Source: Pseudoalteromonas sp. MMG007
Lineage (GTDB): Bacteria; Pseudomonadota; Gammaproteobacteria; Enterobacterales; Alteromonadaceae
NCBI RefSeq assembly: GCF_018100985.1
Contig: NZ_JAGJEI010000006.1
Span: 1 to 64,000, forward strand
Direction of reading: 5' to 3'
Length of the DNA stretch: 64,000 nt
The position numbers and the translations under genes are program-made. The notes beneath the pieces are model-generated. The model searched no databases. It was given only the letters and a program-made list of their open reading frames with translations, and was not told the origin of the DNA. Shown here in pieces: positions 57,254 through 64,000 of this stretch (positions are counted from its first letter, which is position 1; every line of letters begins with the position of its first letter).

Positions 57254-57776
57254 TCCAGCCCCAAATTCCGCAGCCGACTATTTTTACACGTTTTAGTTTG
57301 TTTTTATCGCTTTCAGCTTGGCGTTTGGTTTTATAAGGGCCTAAGCGTACTTTGTACCAAATTCCATTGCTGCCTTTTGCTTCTTTTATTTCAGAAATTA
57401 GCCCAGCAAACGCTATCTTAGCTTTAAGCGATTCGGCTTGTGCATGAGTTTTAAACGAGCCGCACTGCATAACATACGGACCTTTTTGCTCAATTTCTTT
57501 TACCTCAACCTGAATTTCGTGCTCTCTAATTTCTTTAATAAATTCAGGAGTGCGTGGTATCGCTACTTCTACTTTTTTTGCAGGAGTTGGGTTGGCTTGT
57601 TTTTCTACCAGTTTTGGGTCGGCATTATTTTTTATAAACCATAACCCATAAGCAAAACCGCCAACGAGTAACAAGGCGATAATTACTAATAGGGTTGGGA
57701 AGGGCTTTTTAGCCGGTGCTTGTTTTTTACTGTTTCTGCCTGCAGGCTTTTTATTAATATAATCGTGCTGTGCCAT
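57249..57776 (-). CDS. ftsN: FtsN-like SPOR-domain cell division protein
   Basis: 175 residues. A short basic cytoplasmic tail, one membrane helix (about 28-48), a linker of about 50 residues and a C-terminal SPOR domain (about 99-172) with YVMQCGSFKTHAQAESLKAK and WYKVRLGPYKTKRQAE. SPOR domains bind denuded septal peptidoglycan. Its position between priA and hslV matches ftsN in E. coli (319 residues), but this protein is much shorter in the linker. Start ATG 57776 lies close after the priA stop. Confidence 0.87.
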   Translation of the reverse strand: MAQHDYINKKPAGRNSKKQAPAKKPFPTLLVIIALLLVGGFAYGLWFIKNNADPKLVEKQANPTPAKKVEVAIPRTPEFIKEIREHEIQVEVKEIEQKGPYVMQCGSFKTHAQAESLKAKIAFAGLISEIKEAKGSNGIWYKVRLGPYKTKRQAESDKNKLKRVKIVGCGIWGWT

Positions 57777-57796
57777 GGTGTTATTGTGGCCTTAAC

Positions 57797-59983
57797 CTAA
57801 ATCATGTCTATAGGGTCTACATCTAAACTCCAGCGAACTTTTTGGGCGAGTTTGCTAGTACTTAAATAATCAACCATTTGCGAAAGATACTGGTGTAATA
57901 CGCGGCGATCTTGCGCTTGAATATGTAATTGAAAACGATACATGCCTGCAACTCTTTCAAGAGGTGCGGGGATCGGACCCAGCAATTGTATACCAGATAC
58001 CCCATTTACAGGAACCAAATCTGTCAAAAAATCGACGACTTGTTTAATACTGTGTCCTTGTGCTCTGACAATCGCCATATTAGTGATTGGCGGTAAATCA
58101 GCGTCGTCCCGCTCGCTTAAAGCAAAACGAGCAAAGTCTTGATAGCCGTTATTAACTAAATCTTGTAAAAGAGGGTGCTCTGGAAAGTGCGTTTGTAATA
58201 ATACTTGCCCAGGTTCGCCAGAGCGACCAGCACGTCCTGCTACTTGCGTAACTAGCTGCGCTAAGTGTTCTGTTGCTCTAAAATCGCAAGAGTATAAACC
58301 GCTGTCTACATCTAAAATAAGGACCAAGCTTACATCTGCAAAGTGATGACCTTTAGCAAGCATTTGTGTACCTACTAAAATGCGTGCGCCCCCGAGATTT
58401 ATTTCATCCAGTGCTTTTTCAAGGCTCCCTTTGCGGCGGGTCGAATCGCGATCTATACGTGTTACTGGTGTGTCAGGAAACTCGCTCGATAAAAACTCTT
58501 CTATTTGCTCAGTCCCTTTACCGTTTGGAAATATTTGCGTGCTTCCGCAGTCAGGGCATTGATGTGGAACATGGTATTGATCGCCACAGTGATGGCAAAT
58601 CATTTGACCTATCGCTTTGTGAAAAGTAGCACTGGTACTACAGCGTTTGCACTCGCTTAGCCAGCCACACTCATGGCAAATAAGAGTAGGAGAAAAACCA
58701 CGACGATTTAAAAATACCATCACTTGTTTACCCCGGTTCAAATGTTGGCGCATAGTCGCAAGGCTTGCATGTGCAATTCCTGCTTGGTCGGGCTGCCCTT
58801 TCATATCAAGTAATTTAAATTGATTATCGGTGGCTGTTTGCGCTCGTTCAGTAAGGCTTAAAAGCTGATACTTATTGTTTATAGCTTTGTGCAGTGTTTC
58901 GAGTGCGGGCGTTGCACTGCCTAAAATAAGCGGTATTTTGTGCTGAAAAGCACGGTAAGCGGCTAAATCTCGAGCGTGATAACGTAGGGTGTCTTGTTGT
59001 TTGAATGATGAGTCGTGCTCTTCATCAACCACTATCATACCGAGTTTAAAAAAGGGTAAAAAAATACTCGAACGTGTGCCTATCACTATGGCGCAACTGC
59101 CTTTTTCGCAAAAACGCCATGTTTGTAAGCGTTCGTTATCTGTAAGAGCCGAATGCCATAACATAATGGGTGTATTAGGAAAGCGCCGACGAAAACGGTT
59201 TACAGTTTGCGGGGTTAAGCCTATTTCAGGCACTAGTACTAATGCTTGCTCGCCACGCTTTAAAACTTCCTCAAGGCACTGTAAATATACTTCGGTTTTA
59301 CCGCTGCCCGTTACTCCTTCTAATAAAAAGCTTTTAAAGCCAGTGCTTTGATTAATAGCAGTACAGGCAACAGCTTGTTCTTTATTTAGTACAGGCTTGC
59401 TACCAACAGTAGGCGCAAGGCTTTGCCATTCGTTATCGTGCTCAATAGTTTGTGTTATTAATTCTTTATCTATTAGGCTATCGATTGTTTTTTTACTAAA
59501 GCCAAGGGCCTTTAATTCAGTTAACGATGACTTACCTGATTGCGATAGCTGCTTTAATAGATTTAACTGAGTTTTAGCTTTTAGCGAAGGGACTTTTGCG
59601 CCTTTTTCAGTAAGGGTAACCATATTAATACTGGTTTTATCGGGTGATTCACCTTGGCGAAGAGCCCCCGGTAGCGCAATATGTATTGTTTCGCCAAGTG
59701 GATAGCAGTAATACTTGGCGGTAAAACTAAGTAAATCTAGGTGCTGGGCGCTTAAAATAGGGGTGTCGTCGATGACTTCTATTATATTTTTTATTTTGTT
59801 ATCAGGTACGTCAGTCGTATTTTTAATGCTGAGAATAACAGCGACTTTTTTTTGGTTACCAAAAGGCACCAAAACCCGCATACCCGGCTCAAGTTGCCTT
59901 GATAACCCGTTGAGTTGCTCTTCTACTTTATAGTCAAAAGTCCGTGGTAGTGGGACTTTAATAGCAACTTCAACAAAACGCAT
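57797..59983 (-). CDS. priA: primosomal protein N' (replication restart helicase PriA)
   Basis: From ATG 59983 the protein is 728 residues (E. coli 732) and begins RFVEVAIKVPLPRTFDY, as expected; an in-frame ATG at 59998 would add five residues. DNA-binding 3'-end domain at the N-terminus, helicase motif I EGVTGSGKTEVYLQ, motif II VDEEHDSSFKQ, and the zinc-binding cysteines in CHECGWLSECKRC and CHHCGDQYHVPHQCPDCG; motifs V/VI include AGRAGR. It reloads DnaB at stalled forks and recombination intermediates. Divergent from rpmE, as in E. coli. Confidence 0.97.
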   Translation of the reverse strand: MRFVEVAIKVPLPRTFDYKVEEQLNGLSRQLEPGMRVLVPFGNQKKVAVILSIKNTTDVPDNKIKNIIEVIDDTPILSAQHLDLLSFTAKYYCYPLGETIHIALPGALRQGESPDKTSINMVTLTEKGAKVPSLKAKTQLNLLKQLSQSGKSSLTELKALGFSKKTIDSLIDKELITQTIEHDNEWQSLAPTVGSKPVLNKEQAVACTAINQSTGFKSFLLEGVTGSGKTEVYLQCLEEVLKRGEQALVLVPEIGLTPQTVNRFRRRFPNTPIMLWHSALTDNERLQTWRFCEKGSCAIVIGTRSSIFLPFFKLGMIVVDEEHDSSFKQQDTLRYHARDLAAYRAFQHKIPLILGSATPALETLHKAINNKYQLLSLTERAQTATDNQFKLLDMKGQPDQAGIAHASLATMRQHLNRGKQVMVFLNRRGFSPTLICHECGWLSECKRCSTSATFHKAIGQMICHHCGDQYHVPHQCPDCGSTQIFPNGKGTEQIEEFLSSEFPDTPVTRIDRDSTRRKGSLEKALDEINLGGARILVGTQMLAKGHHFADVSLVLILDVDSGLYSCDFRATEHLAQLVTQVAGRAGRSGEPGQVLLQTHFPEHPLLQDLVNNGYQDFARFALSERDDADLPPITNMAIVRAQGHSIKQVVDFLTDLVPVNGVSGIQLLGPIPAPLERVAGMYRFQLHIQAQDRRVLHQYLSQMVDYLSTSKLAQKVRWSLDVDPIDMI

Positions 59984-60101
59984 AACAACTTCACCCATAA
60001 AATTAATTGCCTAATGTACTAAAAATACGCCTAAAAACCTATAAGCAATAGTACTGTAGAAAGAGGTTGTTCACTTTTTTATCAAAAAACTTAATTAATG
60101 C

Positions 60102-60130
60102 TTGTGCAGGGGGGGGTTGTTGGATAAAAT
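60102..60130 (+). promoter_or_regulatory. rpmE promoter with a G8 spacer tract
   Basis: TTGTGC (60102-60107), 17-base spacer and TAAAAT (60125-60130). The spacer contains eight consecutive G at 60109-60116. Predicted start near 60137. Confidence 0.6.
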
Positions 60131-60136
60131 CCGCGA

Positions 60137-60213
60137 CCAACAAATTTGTTTTAACGACGTATGGTGCCAGACTTCGGGTTTGGAGAGCGATGCGGCCTTA
60201 ACTAGAGGTTCCT
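60137..60213 (+). promoter_or_regulatory. rpmE leader, candidate L31 autoregulatory structure
   Basis: About 77 bases. CCAGAC-TTCG-GGTTTGG at about 60168-60184 forms a hairpin with a stable tetraloop, and GGAGAGCGATGCGGCC follows before the AGAGG ribosome-binding site. Gammaproteobacterial rpmE leaders are described as L31-binding regulatory RNAs; the match here is by position and structure only. Confidence 0.5.
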
Positions 60214-60429
60214 ATGAAAGAAGGTATTCACCCTAAGTACGAAGTAATTTCTGCAACATGTTCATGCGGAAACAAATTCGAAACTAGCTCAACTCTTTGT
60301 AAAGACATTCACTTAGACGTATGTTCTGCGTGTCACCCGTTTTACACTGGTAAGCAAAAGATTTTAGACACTGGCGGCCGTGTTGATCGCTTCAACAAGC
60401 GCTTCGGTGCACTTAGCAGCAAGAAGTAA
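60214..60429 (+). CDS. rpmE: 50S ribosomal protein L31, zinc-binding type
   Basis: 71 residues (E. coli 70). The N-terminus [19 protein letters not shown] and [14 protein letters not shown] are diagnostic. Cys16, Cys18, Cys37 and Cys40 form the zinc site, so this is the C-plus type RpmE, used when zinc is sufficient and normally replaced by YkgM-type L31 under zinc starvation. ATG 60214 follows AGAGG. Terminator at 60445. Confidence 0.98.
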   Translation: MKEGIHPKYEVISATCSCGNKFETSSTLCKDIHLDVCSACHPFYTGKQKILDTGGRVDRFNKRFGALSSKK

Positions 60430-60444
60430 TTATTGCTGTTTAGT

Positions 60445-60473
60445 TAAAAAAAGCACCTTAGGGTGCTTTTTTT
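60445..60473 (+). terminator. terminator after rpmE
   Basis: AAAAAAAGCACC-tta-GGGTGCTTTTTTT. Confidence 0.93.
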
Positions 60474-60951
60474 ATGCCTAAAATTTATAAAATGACTTAA
60501 GTAAGCTTCTTGCGCAGTGCCCACTCGTGCATAACTATTTCCTATTATTATTCTGACTATGCATAAACCTTTAAAGACAAATCTATATATATTCTCTATA
60601 TTTTAATTAGTACATTTTATAACTAGGTTGATAAAAGTAGTTAACATGGAGTTATATGTTTTTAAAGTGATGTAATAGGCTAATATTTTAAGTTTATATT
60701 GATACTTTAAACGTACATTTTATGAGATTTATTTGGCACATAAAAGCACCTCAATATGTGCATTTCAATTGAATTTTTATTTATTTAATGTCGGTATAAT
60801 TCAGCAAAGTTACTGAAAAACCTATTAAAATTAAAGGATATAGCATATAACAGGATAGACCTGATATTGCTTGGAATTTAAAAATAATAAGGGTATCTTA
60901 CCCAAGACACCACCTCTCACTTTAACTTAAATTGCAGGATACCATCGCGTT
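60474..60951. other. gene-free region and leader of the malic enzyme gene
   Basis: About 480 AT-rich bases with no coding frame. TATAAT at 60795-60800 is a likely -10 for the malic enzyme gene, giving a leader of about 145 bases; GGGTA-tct-TACCC at about 60890-60903 forms a small hairpin in it. No known riboswitch was recognised. Confidence 0.5.
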
Positions 60952-62193
60952 ATGTCAGACTTTCGTGAACAAGCACTACATTATCACTCACACCCAGTAC
61001 CAGGTAAAATTAGTATTGAACTAACCAAGCCCGCTGAGACGGTACAAGATCTCGCGCTCGCATACAGCCCTGGTGTTGCCGAACCCGTTCGTGAAATAGC
61101 AGCAGATCCTGCTAATGCTTATAAATATACAGGTAAAGGCAATACTGTTGCGGTAATTACTAATGGTACTGCAATTTTAGGACTGGGTAATTTAGGGCCT
61201 TTAGCCTCTAAACCTGTTATGGAAGGTAAGGCGCTCTTATTTAAACGTTTTGCTGGGCTCGACTCTATCGATATTGAAGTTAAGCATCGCACCACTGAAG
61301 ATTTTATTAATACCGTGGCAAATATTGCGGATACTTTTGGTGGGATTAACCTTGAAGATATTAAAGCACCAGAGTGTTTTGAAATTGAAAAAGCATTAAT
61401 TGAGCGTTGTAGTATTCCCGTTTTTCACGATGACCAACACGGTACCGCCATTGTAACGGCAGCTGGTATGCTAAATGCGCTGGAAGTACAAGGTAAGTCA
61501 ATCGAGGATGCGATAATAGTTTGTTTAGGTGCAGGTGCTGCTGCAGTGGCCTGTATGGAGCTTTTAATTAAATGTGGTGCATTGCGCGAACATATTTATA
61601 TGCTTGACCGCAAAGGCGTTATTCATACTCGTCGCGATGACTTAAACGAATACAAAAAACTTTTTGCTAATAATACCGACAAACGCACATTGCAAGATGT
61701 AATTGCAGATGCTGACGTATTTGTGGGGGTTTCGGGTCCTAACTTATTAGCTGCCGAAGATTTAAAGCTAATGGCAGAAAAACCTGTGGTGTTTGCATGT
61801 TCAAACCCAGATCCTGAGATCGATCCTTCACTTGCGCATGGCGCACGCAACGATTTAATTATGGCAACGGGACGATCTGATTACCCTAACCAAGTAAATA
61901 ATGTTTTATGTTTTCCGTTTATTTTTCGTGGCGCACTAGATGTACGTGCGAGTGCTATTAACGATGAAATGAAAATTGCCGCCGTAGAGGCTATCCGAAG
62001 CATAGCTAAAGAACCAGTACCAGCTGAAGTGTTAAAAGCTGCAGGTGTTGATAAGCTTGAGTTTGGCGCAGACTACATTATTCCTAAGCCAATGGATCCA
62101 CGTTTATTGCCTCGCATAGCTAAAGCCGTTGCTGAGGCTGCGGTAGAATCAGGTGTTGCGCAAATTGACTTACCTGAAAATTATATGGCGTAG
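60952..62193 (+). CDS. malic enzyme, short form (MaeB-like without PTA domain)
   Basis: 413 residues. Oxidatively decarboxylates malate to pyruvate with reduction of NAD(P). The N-terminal malic domain shows AYSPGVAEPVREIA, NGTAILGLGNLGP with KPVMEGKA, and HDDQHGTAIV for metal and substrate; the nucleotide domain has CLGAGAAAVACMELL and ACSNPDPEIDP. It stops after these two domains, whereas E. coli MaeB (759 residues) has a phosphotransacetylase-like extension. ATG 60952. Cofactor preference cannot be read. Single gene ending at the 62208 terminator. Confidence 0.94.
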   Translation: MSDFREQALHYHSHPVPGKISIELTKPAETVQDLALAYSPGVAEPVREIAADPANAYKYTGKGNTVAVITNGTAILGLGNLGPLASKPVMEGKALLFKRFAGLDSIDIEVKHRTTEDFINTVANIADTFGGINLEDIKAPECFEIEKALIERCSIPVFHDDQHGTAIVTAAGMLNALEVQGKSIEDAIIVCLGAGAAAVACMELLIKCGALREHIYMLDRKGVIHTRRDDLNEYKKLFANNTDKRTLQDVIADADVFVGVSGPNLLAAEDLKLMAEKPVVFACSNPDPEIDPSLAHGARNDLIMATGRSDYPNQVNNVLCFPFIFRGALDVRASAINDEMKIAAVEAIRSIAKEPVPAEVLKAAGVDKLEFGADYIIPKPMDPRLLPRIAKAVAEAAVESGVAQIDLPENYMA

Positions 62194-62207
62194 TGTATAG
62201 CGCTTAA

Positions 62208-62244
62208 ACAAAAAAACCTCAGCAATGCTGAGGTTTTTTTGTTT
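62208..62244. terminator. long bidirectional terminator
   Basis: AAACAAAAAAACCTCAGC and GCTGAGGTTTTTTTGTTT are perfect inverted arms between the malic enzyme gene and the convergent metJ. Confidence 0.95.
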
Positions 62245-62258
62245 AAAAAGGTAACGAT

Positions 62259-62579
62259 TTATTCTTCGTTTAAAATAGGCACTTCTAAGCCCATTTCTTG
62301 CATTATCTTTTTAACTTCTTCAGGTACTTTTTCTGCATTGTCTTTACGTAGGTCATCGTCATTTGGTAATGGCTGGCCCGTAAATGCATGCAAAAACGCT
62401 TCGCATAACAACTCACTGTTTGTTGCATGGCGAAGATTATTTATTTGACGGCGCGTACGCTCATCCGTTAAAACTTTTAATACATTTAGCGGGATCGAAA
62501 CGGTGATCTTTTTAACTTGCTCTGATTTTTTCCCGTGTTCTGCGTATGGGTGAATATACTCACCATTCCATTTAGCCAT
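62259..62579 (-). CDS. metJ: methionine regulon repressor MetJ
   Basis: 106 residues (E. coli 105). Ribbon-helix-helix repressor that binds met boxes when loaded with S-adenosylmethionine. [19 protein letters not shown], the beta-strand KITVSIP that reads DNA, and [19 protein letters not shown] are nearly identical to the enteric protein. Divergent from metB with about 270 bases between them, which include a met-box pair near metB and an ATAGAT/ATCTAT inverted repeat at 62678-62693 near metJ. Confidence 0.97.
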   Translation of the reverse strand: MAKWNGEYIHPYAEHGKKSEQVKKITVSIPLNVLKVLTDERTRRQINNLRHATNSELLCEAFLHAFTGQPLPNDDDLRKDNAEKVPEEVKKIMQEMGLEVPILNEE

Positions 62580-62779
62580 AAGATGTATCGTTGCCTCAGA
62601 TTATTAATTTCTAACACGGCGTAAAAAGCGTGTAAATATGCGTGAAATTCTATCGATTTAAAAAAGATAGTCAAATAATAGATACCAATCTATCTTAATA
62701 AGCTGGCTGTAATAGTAAATATAGCCTCATTCAAGTTTTATCGGTCTGTTATTTTTAGCCATCTAGAGCTTTAAAATCT

Positions 62780-62827
62780 TTGACTTATTAAAACAGATAA
62801 CTTACTCTTTTGGACGTCTAAACATCC
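62780..62827 (+). promoter_or_regulatory. metB promoter and MetJ operator
   Basis: TTGACT (62780-62785), 17-base spacer and TACTCT (62803-62808) give a start near 62815. GGACGTCT (62812-62819) matches the met box AGACGTCT at 7 of 8 bases; the adjacent AAACATCC (62820-62827) matches at 4-5. MetJ bound here would cover the start site. Confidence 0.7.
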
Positions 62828-62847
62828 AAATTAATCAGGTGACGAAT

Positions 62848-64000
62848 ATGAGCGAAAAAAACAAAGCGACTATTGCAGTTCGCAACGGCGTAGATGCAGA
62901 TAAACACCACGGCGCTGTAGTTCCGCCAATTTATTTGTCGACTACGTATTCGTTTGCCGACTTTGATACAAAGCGCCAGTACGATTATGGACGAAGCGGT
63001 AATCCTAATCGCGATATATTAGCCGAAACGCTGGCTGAACTTGAAGGTGGTGCGCGTGGCATTATCACTGCCACAGGTATGGCTGCGGTGCATTTAGCGA
63101 CTCAGTTATTAAATAATGACGATACCTTAGTAATTCCACATGATTGTTATGGTGGAAGCTACCGTTTATTTACGTCTTTGCAAAAACGCGGATTACTAAA
63201 ACTCGAAGTTTTAGATTTAACTAAACAAGAAAGCTTAAATAAAATTTTAGCCATAAAACCTAAATTAATATGGATTGAAACACCAAGTAACCCAGTACTG
63301 CGTCTAACCGATATTAAAGCTGTGACTGATATAGCTAAGCAGTGTGGGGCGCTTGTTGCTGCCGATAACACGTTTTTATCACCTGCGCTGCAAAACCCAA
63401 TCAAATTTGGTGTAGATATTGTTGTTCACTCGACGACTAAATATATTAATGGCCACTCGGATGTTGTAGGCGGCGCCGTAATTGCTGCAACACAAGAACT
63501 TGGTGATGAGCTTGCTTGGTGGGCAAATAACATTGGTATTACAGGTGCACCGTTTGATAGTTATTTAACGCTTCGTGGTTTACGCACTTTAAACGTACGT
63601 TTAAGGCAGCATCAAGAAAATGCGCTTGCAATTGCAAAGTACCTTGAGAGCTCTGAATTTGTAAGCCAGGTTTACTACCCAGGCCTTGAGTCACACCCTC
63701 AACATACATTAGCAAAGGCTCAGCAACTTGGCTTTGGTGGTATGGTGAGTTTTGATATTAAAGGTGATGTTAACGATGCTGCAGCATTTTTAACAAGCCT
63801 TGAAGCATTTAGCTTAGCGGAGTCCCTAGGTGGCGTAGAGAGCTTAATTTGTCACCCTGCAACGATGACGCATGCAGGAATGGAACCTAAAGCCCGTTTA
63901 GAAGCGGGAGTGGGTGATACGCTCATTCGTATTTCGGTAGGTATTGAAGATATAAACGATTTAGTTGCCGACTTCGAGCGCGTTTTTAACCTTGTAAAAC
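62848..64000 (+). CDS. metB: cystathionine gamma-synthase, cut by window end
   Basis: ATG 62848 opens a frame that runs to the window end without a stop: 384 codons, against 386 residues in E. coli MetB, so only the last few residues are missing. PLP enzyme joining cysteine to an O-acylated homoserine in methionine synthesis. YGRSGNPNRD, ATGMAAVHLA, IWIETPSNP, AADNTF and HSTTKYINGHSDVVGGA, with the PLP lysine in TTKY, are all present; ESLGGVESL and HPATMTH near the C-terminus are the family's end motifs. Repressed by MetJ through the upstream met boxes. Confidence 0.95.
   Translation, partial: MSEKNKATIAVRNGVDADKHHGAVVPPIYLSTTYSFADFDTKRQYDYGRSGNPNRDILAETLAELEGGARGIITATGMAAVHLATQLLNNDDTLVIPHDCYGGSYRLFTSLQKRGLLKLEVLDLTKQESLNKILAIKPKLIWIETPSNPVLRLTDIKAVTDIAKQCGALVAADNTFLSPALQNPIKFGVDIVVHSTTKYINGHSDVVGGAVIAATQELGDELAWWANNIGITGAPFDSYLTLRGLRTLNVRLRQHQENALAIAKYLESSEFVSQVYYPGLESHPQHTLAKAQQLGFGGMVSFDIKGDVNDAAAFLTSLEAFSLAESLGGVESLICHPATMTHAGMEPKARLEAGVGDTLIRISVGIEDINDLVADFERVFNLVK

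Noticed and set aside
1..64000. Prophage, CRISPR, toxin-antitoxin or defence island
   Set aside because: No integrase, capsid, Cas, restriction or repeat-spacer pattern was seen; gene content is core-genome type with two small decayed strips.

Overview
The window is about 40% G+C chromosomal DNA of a marine gammaproteobacterium. Gene content and order point to Pseudoalteromonas or a close Alteromonadales relative: ilvGMDA with a leader peptide, polA-engB-yihI-hemN, yjgA/pmbA, mutT-secA, ftsN-hslVU, priA/rpmE and metJ/metB. Most of it is ordinary housekeeping sequence. I see no prophage, CRISPR array, tRNA gene or intact insertion sequence.

Layout. 1-1400 is a decayed strip: a degenerate 5S rRNA-like sequence with a terminator, then a VOC-family gene broken by two lesions. 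1.5-8.5 kb holds an unknown small acidic protein coupled to the heme-containing fatty acid cis/trans isomerase Cti, a hybrid histidine kinase, a ModF-like double ABC ATPase and a TraB/GumN protein. 8.8-14.6 kb is the ilvGMDA operon with a complete attenuation system. 14.6-24.9 kb has an orphan NMT1-like binding protein, a methyltransferase, carbonic anhydrase, an SDR-like protein, ubiK, rep, a GAF-GAF-GGDEF protein, cytochrome c5 and elbB. 25-37.4 kb follows the E. coli polA-spf-yihA-csrC-yihI-hemN order with extra genes inserted (YceI, DUF1285, cytochrome c4, DUF2489), then darP, pmbA and dciA. 37.6-44.1 kb has an M13 metallopeptidase, a NahK-like kinase, mutT and secA. 44.4-51.1 kb is a second decayed strip: a gutted chemoreceptor, hutC with a perfect operator but a ruined hutI, a degenerate GGDEF/EAL protein, a HutG-like ureohydrolase and rraA. 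51.3-64 kb has a PAP2 phosphatase and glycosyltransferase pair, an HBM-type chemoreceptor, DUF971, hslUV, ftsN, priA, rpmE, malic enzyme, metJ and metB (cut by the window end).

The most interesting signals are non-coding. A CsrB/CsrC-type RNA at about 31625-31930 has nine GGA motifs separated by repeated AAUAAUAAAAA-like linkers, and lies where E. coli keeps csrC. A terminated, structured candidate small RNA at about 28393-28512 lies where E. coli keeps spf (Spot 42). Other control elements are a leader peptide with terminator and antiterminator for ilv, an FNR-type site centred exactly 41.5 bases upstream of the predicted hemN start, DnaA boxes upstream of polA, a heat-shock-like promoter before hslVU, and an rpmE promoter with eight G in its spacer. 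Two miniature inverted-repeat elements with related ends (18307-18467 and 37563-37643) were also found.

All calls come from reading the sequence and from remembered family features. No database search, folding or alignment was run.
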